The position numbers and the translations under genes were made by a program. This document shows, piece by piece, positions 58,294 to 64,000 of a stretch of 64,000 nt of DNA. The notes beneath the pieces are model-generated. The model was not told the DNA's origin. It searched no databases and worked only from the letters and a program-made list of their open reading frames with translations. This DNA comes from Pauljensenia sp902373545 (lineage in GTDB: Bacteria; Actinomycetota; Actinomycetes; Actinomycetales; Actinomycetaceae), in assembly GCF_041432775.1 (NCBI RefSeq), contig NZ_JAPWAG010000009.1, positions 24,674 to 88,673 on the forward strand, read 5' to 3'. Each line of letters begins with the position of its first letter. The stretch's first letter is position 1.

Positions 58294-59760
58294 TCACATC
58301 ACCCCGATGAATCCCCAGGTCAGGGGCGCGACAAACGCCAGGAGGATGATGCCCACGACGCCCACCACGATGCCGACGACCACCATCTCGCGCGTCGGGG
58401 TGGTGCCCGTCGAGTAGGCGATCGCGTTGGGCGGGGTCGAGATCGGCAGGCACATGCCCAGCGAACAACCCAGGGCGATGACGATCGCGATCTCCGCTGC
58501 GCTCGTGGACACCGTGGTCGCCAGGCCCATGCCCATGGGGATCAGCAGGTTCGCCGAGGCCGAGTGCGAGATGACGTTCGAGGTCACCCAGCCGACGAGT
58601 GCCAGCACGAAGATCAGGAGGATGCCGGGGATCGAGGCCCACTGGATCGATCCGAGCATCCACTTGTCGAGGCCCGTGGCGGCCACGCCCGAGCCCAGCG
58701 CAATACCACCCGCGACCAGCCACAGCACCGGCCAGTCCAGGGCGCGCAGGTCGTCGCCGCTCATCACCTTCGTCATCAAAAGGACCACGACCGGCAGGAA
58801 GCCCACGACGTTGGCGGAAATGTGGTGCAGCGACTCCGTCATCCACAGCAGGATCGTCGCTCCCGCGACCGAGTAGAAGATGATCGCGCTGCGTGACTTC
58901 TCGAAGCGCGCCGACGTGTCGATGTTGAACGTCGCGTCGGCGGGAATGTAGCGCCACGCGATGAACGCCCACGACAGGGCCAGGAGCACCAGCATGAGCG
59001 GCACGGCCGCGAGCATCCACTGCAGGAAGGTGACCGTGACGCCCGCGTTCTCCAGTGCGCCCAGCGCGATCGCGTTGGGGGGCGTGCCCACGGGGGTACC
59101 CATGCCGCCGACGTTCGCGGCCACCGGGATTGACAGGGCGATGCCGGTGCGCGCCTTGCCCTCGGGCAACGCCATGATGACCGGCATCATGACGGCGAAC
59201 ATCGTGGCCGTTGTCGCCGTGTTCGACATGAACATACTCATGATCGCAGTGATGAGCATGACGCCCATGACGGTCAGGCGCGGCTTGCCCATGAAGGGCT
59301 TGAGGAGGACCGCCGACAGCGCGCGGTCAAGCTTGTACTTCGCGGCGCCGTCAGCCACCATGAAGCCACCCAGGAACAGGATGATCACCGGGTTGGCCAG
59401 CGCCCCAAAGAACTTCGTGTACGCCGGGGCTCCCTCACCCACGCTCAGCAGCGCGTGGTCCGAAATGAACAGGACCTCCAGGAAAATGACGAGGACCGCA
59501 GTGCCCGCCAGGGGCACCGCCTCCGTCACCCACAGCAGAATCGCCGCCAGGAAAATACCGAACATGCGCGTACCGGCCACATCCAGGCCGGGTAGCTGCA
59601 CGAACAGGCAGGTCACGATGCACGCCAGCGCCGCTACGGCGCCGAATACCTTGACCGGGCTGATTGCCTGCTTTTTCTTCGCGATTGCAGCCGGTCGCGT
59701 GGACATATTCTGAGCGGAGCGCGGATTGATTGACACCGCACCCTTGGAGCGTCGAGCCAT
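58294..59760 (-). CDS. DASS-family (SLC13) anion/dicarboxylate transporter
   Basis: The 488-residue protein has about eleven to thirteen membrane helices and the paired DASS features: SNTATTATM with GTPVGTPPNAIALG in the first half, and SHSASANLLIP with PISTPPNAIAYSTG in the second. These transporters import dicarboxylates, citrate or sulfate, often with Na+. It is the first gene of an operon with the kinase and response regulator, so they may sense its substrate or its effect. ATG 59760 follows GAGG; an upstream in-frame start at 59799 is less likely. Confidence 0.9.
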   Translation of the reverse strand: MARRSKGAVSINPRSAQNMSTRPAAIAKKKQAISPVKVFGAVAALACIVTCLFVQLPGLDVAGTRMFGIFLAAILLWVTEAVPLAGTAVLVIFLEVLFISDHALLSVGEGAPAYTKFFGALANPVIILFLGGFMVADGAAKYKLDRALSAVLLKPFMGKPRLTVMGVMLITAIMSMFMSNTATTATMFAVMMPVIMALPEGKARTGIALSIPVAANVGGMGTPVGTPPNAIALGALENAGVTVTFLQWMLAAVPLMLVLLALSWAFIAWRYIPADATFNIDTSARFEKSRSAIIFYSVAGATILLWMTESLHHISANVVGFLPVVVLLMTKVMSGDDLRALDWPVLWLVAGGIALGSGVAATGLDKWMLGSIQWASIPGILLIFVLALVGWVTSNVISHSASANLLIPMGMGLATTVSTSAAEIAIVIALGCSLGMCLPISTPPNAIAYSTGTTPTREMVVVGIVVGVVGIILLAFVAPLTWGFIGVM

Positions 59761-59831
59761 TACAGAGAGACCTCGTCGTCTTGCGTTGATACTGTCCAAT
59801 TAGTGTAGGCCAGCGCACACAGAAAGTGAAA

Positions 59832-59865
59832 CCGGGGTGGGGGCTTTCCGATACCCCCACCCCGG
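59832..59865. terminator. Hairpin upstream of the transporter gene
   Basis: CCGGGGTGGGGG (59832-59843) pairs with CCCCCACCCCGG (59854-59865). It could end leftward transcription coming from the element/metal-resistance region. Confidence 0.6.
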
Positions 59866-60036
59866 CCTGACGCTGTCACCGTCAACAGGTCTGCATCCCG
59901 TCAGGCCCAGACGCTCAGTCACGCTTATTACAGCTCAACACCGCGACAATCATGCAGCTATGTTCCCGCCGCCGCCCCGCGCAGGGCCCAGGTCTCACGC
60001 CCCGAGCACGGGCCCCACTCGCGGTGCCGTGACCTC

Positions 60037-60156
60037 CTACTCGGCCACGACCTCGTCAATGTCGTAGCCCGTCGGGAGGGCTCCCGAACGCGCCGGCTCC
60101 CATCCGAGCGCCGGGGCCACATACTCTGCGAAATTGCGGATGATCGACCAGGTTTC
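60037..60156 (-). pseudogene. C-terminal fragment, probably of a luciferase-like monooxygenase
   Basis: A leftward frame (ETWSIIRNFAEYVAPALGW..., ending VVAE and TAG) has coding character but starts abruptly where the ISL3-type element begins (60158). A fragment with clear LLM-monooxygenase N-terminal motifs lies in the same orientation at 63283-63430, on the far side of the metal-resistance genes. I infer the two are the ends of one interrupted gene. Confidence 0.6.
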
Positions 60157-60157
60157 C

Positions 60158-60799
60158 GGCTCTTCGCATTGTGGGGTGTGGGGGTGGTGGTCGAAGCGTC
60201 CCGGGGATCGTGGACAGTGTCGTGGGACGACGACCGAACACAGGAGTTCGCCTTGGGCGCCTCATCAACCAAAACTCGCACGTAATTTGGGTACCCTAAC
60301 TTTTCATAGGTATCGAGAAAACCGCAGAATTCCAACGGTGTGATTTCAACGTTTGAAATACATGTCGGGGAATTACGTGCGACATTTCTGAGGAACCACA
60401 ACATGAGGCACCACAAAGACCCAAGCGGAAGACAGCCCAAGCAGACAACTCAAGCACAGAAGACAGCCCAAGCCCAGAAGACCCCCGCAACCCCGACAGC
60501 CGCCACAACCGCCACAAGCACGGGGGCGCTGCACCCGATAAGGGGCACTGCACCCGTTACGTGGCGGTGCACCCGAACAGAAGAGGTGCATTGCCTACGG
60601 ATCGGGTGCAGTGCCCCAACAAACAAGAACAAACGCGGAACTGGCACACCGAACCACTCACCGCCGCACCCCTCCATGCGCAGCTGGGCCCTACTGGCGG
60701 CAGGATGGGCACGCCGCCCACGCCGCCCACGCCGCCACCTGCACTCCAGCCCACTCCGGCCCAATCCGACACCTCCTACACCCTTACATGCGAAGAGCC
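60158..60799. mobile_element. Non-autonomous ISL3-type element, copy 2
   Basis: The same GGCTCTTCGCAT inverted ends and ~640-bp body as the element at 47716. The flanks are AGGTTTCC (60150-60157) and GGTTTTCG (60800-60807), which are not a clean 8-bp duplication. The copy has therefore either decayed at its borders or taken part in a rearrangement. It has one 19-bp unit where copy 1 has four. No transposase is present. Confidence 0.85.
60275..60383. repeat. 107-109-bp inverted-end element inside copy 2
   Basis: CTCGCACGTAATT (one change from GTCGCACGTAATT) and AATTACGTGCGAC delimit the same nested element as in copy 1. Confidence 0.82.
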
Positions 60800-60935
60800 G
60801 GTTTTCGCGTCCGTCCGCTGGGTTGCGGGTCTCGTGGAGACCTGGAAGGGCCGCGGGATGCCGAAGTGGCCCCGCTGGCGCAAGAGGTGATCACGCCTCC
60901 CGAGGGCAAGCGCACGCAGCGCGTGCGGCAGCCGC

Positions 60936-60987
60936 GACAACTGGACATTAGGTCAGCGACTGCTGTATAGTTCAGCGCATGCTGACC
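60936..60987 (+). promoter_or_regulatory. Promoter/operator of cmtR-like gene, probably leaderless
   Basis: TGGACA (60942-60947) and TATAGT (60966-60971) with an 18-bp spacer make a good promoter. GGTCAGC (60951-60957) is inverted as GCTGACC (60981-60987), flanking the -10 and the start codon, as expected for an ArsR/CmtR operator. Only 7 bp separate the -10 from ATG 60979 and no RBS is present, so the mRNA is probably leaderless. Confidence 0.65.
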
Positions 60988-61347
60988 ATTGCTTCGCGTC
61001 TCGACGTCATGAACCGGCTCGGCCGGGCCATGGCCGACCCGACGCGTTCCCGGATCCTGATGTCCCTGCTTGACGGCCCGAGCCACCCCGCCGTGCTCTC
61101 GCGCGAGCTGGGGCTGACCCGCTCGAACGTGTCCAACCACCTGACCTGCCTGCGCGACTGCGGGATCGTGGTCGCCGAGCCCGAGGGCCGCCAGACTCGC
61201 TACGAGATCGCCGACCCGCACCTGGCCGCGGCGCTGACGGCACTGGTCGATGTGACCCTCGCCGTGGACGAGAGCGCGCCGTGCATCGACCCGGCCTGCT
61301 CGGTGCCGGGCTGCTGCGCCGCGAGCAGTTCGGGGGACGCCTCGTGA
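60979..61347 (+). CDS. cmtR: CmtR-like ArsR/SmtB metal-responsive repressor
   Basis: The 122-residue winged-helix repressor has the CmtR pattern: a recognition helix with LTRSNVSNHLTCLRDCG, whose two cysteines match CmtR metal ligands, and a Cys-rich tail (CIDPACSVPGCC). Binding of Cd(II)/Pb(II) should release it from DNA. It directly precedes and overlaps the P-type ATPase gene (GTGA), so it controls a metal-efflux pair. Confidence 0.92.
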   Translation: MLTIASRLDVMNRLGRAMADPTRSRILMSLLDGPSHPAVLSRELGLTRSNVSNHLTCLRDCGIVVAEPEGRQTRYEIADPHLAAALTALVDVTLAVDESAPCIDPACSVPGCCAASSSGDAS

Positions 61348-63248
61348 GCGCCGCCTGCGGCTGCGACGAGCCGATGACCAGTCCCGCGGACGAGGCAGAG
61401 GAGGCAGAGCGCCCGTGGTGGCGTGATCCCGGCCTGGTCGTGCCGATCCTCTCCGGCGTCACGTTCGGCACCGGCCTGGCGCTGGAGTGGTCGGGGCTGC
61501 ACATCGCGGCGCTGGTCGCGTTCTGGGCGGGCCTGCTGCTGGGCGCGTACACGTTCGTGCCCGGTGCGATCCGGAATCTCGTTATGAAGCGCAAGCTCGG
61601 GATCGCGCTGCTGATGACGATCAGCGCCGTGGGCGCGGTGATCCTCGGCTACGTCGAGGAGGCGGCCGCGCTGGCGTTCCTCTTCTCGATCGCCGAGGCC
61701 CTGGAGGACAAGGCGATGGACCGCGCCCGCGGCGGGCTGCGCGCGCTGCTGAAGCTCGTGCCGGAGACCGCGACCGTGCTGCGTGACGGGACCTCCACCT
61801 CGGTCCCGGCCAGGGAGATCGCCGTCGGTGACGTGCTGCTGGTCCGCCCTGGCGAGCGGGTCGCGACCGATGGGCTGGTCCGCTCGGGCCGGTCGAGCCT
61901 GGACACTTCGGCGATCACCGGTGAATCGATCCCGGTCGAGGTCGCGCCCGGAGAAGCGGTGTCGGCGGGCGCGATCAACAGCGCCGGCGTGCTGGAGGTC
62001 GAGGCGACCGCCGCGGGCACCGACAACTCGCTGACCACGATCGTGGAGCTGGTAGAGCAGGCCCAGGCCGAGAAGGGCGACCGAGCCCGGATCGCTGACC
62101 GGATCGCCCGCCCGCTGGTGCCCGGCGTGATGATCCTCGCCGTCCTCGTCGGCGTGCTAGGGTCCCTGCTCGGCGACCCGGAGACCTGGATCACCCGCGC
62201 CCTGGTCGTCCTCGTCGCGGCCAGCCCCTGCGCGATGGCGATCGCGGTGCCCGTCACCGTGGTCTCCGCGATCGGTGCGGCGACCAAGTTCGGCGTCGTC
62301 ATCAAGAGCGGGGCCGCCTTCGAGCGCCTCGGCGGTATCCGGCACCTGGCCGTGGACAAGACCGGCACTCTGACCCGCAACCGGCCCGAGGTAACCGCCA
62401 TCGTCGCCGCCCATGGGTTCGACGATGCGCAGGTGCTTGCTTGGGCTGCCGCCGTGGAGCAGCACTCGACGCACCCACTCGCCGCCGCCATCGCCGCCGC
62501 GGGCCGGGGAACCCCCGCCGCGCAGGACGTGGCCGAGGAGGCCGGGCACGGCATCGGTGGCCTGGTCGACGGCCGCAGGGTGGCGGTGGGCAGTCCGCGC
62601 TGGATCGACGCCGGTCCGCTCAAGGCCCGGGTCGAGGACCTGGAGGCCGAGGGGCAGACCTGCGTGCTCGTCACCGTCGACGGCTTCCTGGCCGGGGCGA
62701 TCGGCGTCCGCGACGAGCTGCGCCCCGAGGTCCCCGAGGTCGTGCGGACCCTGCGCGACCAGGGCGTCGAGGTGAGCATGCTCACCGGCGACAACTCCCG
62801 CACCGCTGCTGCGCTGGCGAAGCTGGCCGGGATCGGCGACGTGCACGCCGAGCTGCGTCCCGAGGACAAGGCTCGCATCGTCGCCGGGTTCTCGGAGACG
62901 TCGCCGACCGCGATGATCGGCGACGGCATCAACGACGCGCCCGCCCTGGCCGGGGCGACCGTGGGCATCGCGATGGGCGCGACCGGCTCCGACGCCGCGA
63001 TCGAGTCCGCCGACGTCGCCTTCACCGGCCACGACCTCGGCCTCATCCCGCAGGCTCTGCGCCACGCCCGCCGCGGCGGCAGGATCATCAACCAGAACAT
63101 CGTGCTGTCCTTGGCGATCATCACTGTGCTGCTGCCGCTGGCGATCACCGGCGTGCTCGGCCTGGCAGCAGTCGTCCTCGTGCACGAGGTCGCCGAAGTC
63201 GTCGTCATCGCCAACGGACTGCGGGCTGCGCGTGCCCGCAAGCAATAG
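61344..63248 (+). CDS. P1B-type heavy-metal ATPase (Cd/Zn/Pb-type efflux)
   Basis: The 634-residue pump has a Cys-containing start (SAACGCDEP) in place of a full metal-binding domain, about eight membrane helices, the actuator TGES (192-195), the metal site SPC (294-296), the phosphorylation motif DKTGT (338-342) and the hinge GDGINDAPAL. The SPC motif and CmtR-like regulator suggest Cd(II)/Pb(II)/Zn(II) export. It is very GC-rich. It lies between two fragments of an interrupted gene, consistent with a transferred island. Start GTG 61344 overlaps cmtR. Confidence 0.93.
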   Translation: MSAACGCDEPMTSPADEAEEAERPWWRDPGLVVPILSGVTFGTGLALEWSGLHIAALVAFWAGLLLGAYTFVPGAIRNLVMKRKLGIALLMTISAVGAVILGYVEEAAALAFLFSIAEALEDKAMDRARGGLRALLKLVPETATVLRDGTSTSVPAREIAVGDVLLVRPGERVATDGLVRSGRSSLDTSAITGESIPVEVAPGEAVSAGAINSAGVLEVEATAAGTDNSLTTIVELVEQAQAEKGDRARIADRIARPLVPGVMILAVLVGVLGSLLGDPETWITRALVVLVAASPCAMAIAVPVTVVSAIGAATKFGVVIKSGAAFERLGGIRHLAVDKTGTLTRNRPEVTAIVAAHGFDDAQVLAWAAAVEQHSTHPLAAAIAAAGRGTPAAQDVAEEAGHGIGGLVDGRRVAVGSPRWIDAGPLKARVEDLEAEGQTCVLVTVDGFLAGAIGVRDELRPEVPEVVRTLRDQGVEVSMLTGDNSRTAAALAKLAGIGDVHAELRPEDKARIVAGFSETSPTAMIGDGINDAPALAGATVGIAMGATGSDAAIESADVAFTGHDLGLIPQALRHARRGGRIINQNIVLSLAIITVLLPLAITGVLGLAAVVLVHEVAEVVVIANGLRAARARKQ

Positions 63249-63282
63249 GTGTTCCGTCCAACGCCATAACTCAGACATGCGC

Positions 63283-63430
63283 TAGCGCATGTCGATGACG
63301 CCGGTTCCGACCTCGATGGCCTTCGTGCGCGAGGCAATGGCGGAGAGAAGCGGCATCGGCGCGGCCGCTTGCGGGGCGAAGTGGTGGACGCGGAAGAAGG
63401 CGCCGGAGAGCCCACGGCTACCGGACCCGA
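63283..63430 (-). pseudogene. N-terminal fragment of a luciferase-like monooxygenase
   Basis: The leftward frame contains GAFFRVHHFAPQ, PMPLLSAIASRT and IEVGTGVIDMR, characteristic of the first ~90 residues of LLM-class flavin-dependent oxidoreductases. It then stops where YENPLYMAEDA-type sequence should follow. The upstream part (YGHFGSGSR) seems internally deleted. It matches the C-terminal fragment at 60037-60156 in strand and order. Confidence 0.72.
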
Positions 63431-63500
63431 AGTGCCCGTAGGCGGTGGGAGGGCCTGGCCGCGACGACGGCGGGCGATGGCAGGCCTGGCCCAGACAAAT

Positions 63501-63606
63501 TTCGCACATAATTTAAGACGGTAATTTTTCGAGACCGCGGGAAAACGTTGCAATTCCAACGATGCAAATTCAATGTTTGAAGGAGCCGCAGGGGAATTAC
63601 GTGCGA
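63501..63606. repeat. 107-bp inverted-end element, diverged copy
   Basis: TTCGCACATAATTT and GAATTACGTGCGAG delimit a more worn copy; CGTTGCAATTCCAACG is intact. It lies just upstream of the monooxygenase fragment. Confidence 0.78.
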
Positions 63607-63633
63607 GTTTACTGAGTATGGTGCGAGAGGACG

Positions 63634-63986
63634 AGGGTTATAGGACGAAACGTGTTGGTTGGGGGTAGGCCACAGGTGTTGTGGGAGGGCTTGGCCGAGC
63701 TTCGAGCCGACGCGCCGAGCAAAGCTCGCGGGGCGGAAGGCGAGCGGGGAAGACCGCCACCCTCCAGCAACACGCAGTGTCCTATAACCCCAGGAACGAG
63801 GCAAACACGACCAACTAAAATAGTGACTTTCCCGCGCTACAAAGCCGAAAAGTCACCCTTCCAGCAACACGATCTGTCCATCCTCATAGTTGGTCCCAAC
63901 CAACTTCAATACCGATTTTTCCGCATCAACAACCCGAAAAGTCGCCACAAAACCAACACGTTTTGTCCTTTAACCCTATAACCCCA
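63634..63986. repeat. Long inverted repeat at the window end
   Basis: GGTTATAGGACGAAACGTGTTGGTT near 63635-63660 is inverted as AACCAACACG...TTTTGTCCTTTAACCCTATAACC near 63950-63985, with a 7-bp gap. An extra CCTATAACCCC lies at 63781. The ~300 bp between have mixed composition and no clear gene. It may be another small mobile element, cut off from view on its right side. Confidence 0.5.
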
Positions 63987-64000
63987 GAGCCCTATAAATC

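Noticed and set aside
1..64000. tRNA, rRNA, riboswitch or attachment-site features
   Set aside because: I looked in the intergenic regions for tRNA-like cloverleaf sequences, rRNA segments and T-box-like leaders and found none that I could support. Subtle cases would need tRNAscan-SE and Infernal.

Overview
The window looks like chromosome of a high-GC Gram-positive of the Actinomycetaceae (Schaalia/Actinomyces type, by inference). The main reason is the actinobacterial cell-wall/Ser-Thr-kinase locus fhaA-fhaB-pstP-rodA-pbpA-pknA-pknB, followed by trpG/pabA, a sortase E, a DUF881 protein, crgA, a rhomboid protease and a cyclophilin. In mycobacteria and relatives this set sits near oriC. Here it is interrupted twice by accessory DNA.

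Layout: 0-3.6 kb holds an AAA+ ATPase, a TPR/membrane protein and the class Ib ribonucleotide reductase small subunit (nrdF). 3.6-4.4 kb has three tandem copies of a hairpin-rich repeat. 4.4-7.0 kb encodes an LPKAG-anchored surface protein. 7.6-17.3 kb is the overlapping FHA/PP2C/RodA/PBP/PknA/PknB operon. 17.4-20.1 kb is the first accessory insertion: three kinds of phased short repeats and a 590-aa orphan gene. 20.1-23.0 kb returns to the core. 23.1-27.65 kb is the second insertion: a segmental tandem duplication carrying a translationally coupled SseB-like / small helical protein / glycine-zipper effector / membrane protein cassette, which I read as a type VII (LXG/TelE-like) effector-immunity module. 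One copy has collapsed to an orphan immunity gene. 27.4-29.7 kb has a DUF364-type protein, rhomboid and cyclophilin.

30.5-36.6 kb is an array of eleven paralogous small membrane proteins, one frameshifted, that grew by local duplication next to a HAD hydrolase. 37.7-47.7 kb holds a LEA-like protein, an FtsX/MacB-type ABC exporter, an S-adenosylhomocysteinase-like protein with a neighbouring deaminase, a DUF985 cupin, a second small helical protein and an amino-acid ABC importer. 47.7-54.1 kb has a non-autonomous ISL3-type element, a TacA/TacT-type toxin-antitoxin pair, a lipoprotein, an alpha/beta hydrolase, a nitroreductase and an ATPase+TOPRIM pair resembling OLD/PARIS-type defence. 54.1-59.8 kb has a 24-residue peptide gene with three hairpins and a two-component system next to a DASS transporter. 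59.9-64 kb has a second copy of the ISL3-type element and a cmtR-like/P-type ATPase metal-resistance pair. These lie between two fragments of what looks like one luciferase-like monooxygenase gene.

Two patterns cross the whole window. The 12-mer ACGAGGCC(G/A)(G/T)GG and its complement recur about twenty times, in coding linkers and as inverted pairs that form terminators, much as DNA-uptake sequences do. Six copies of a ~107-bp element with 13-bp inverted ends (GTCGCACGTAATT) are scattered alone, in tandem and inside the ISL3-type element. No rRNA, tRNA or CRISPR array was seen.
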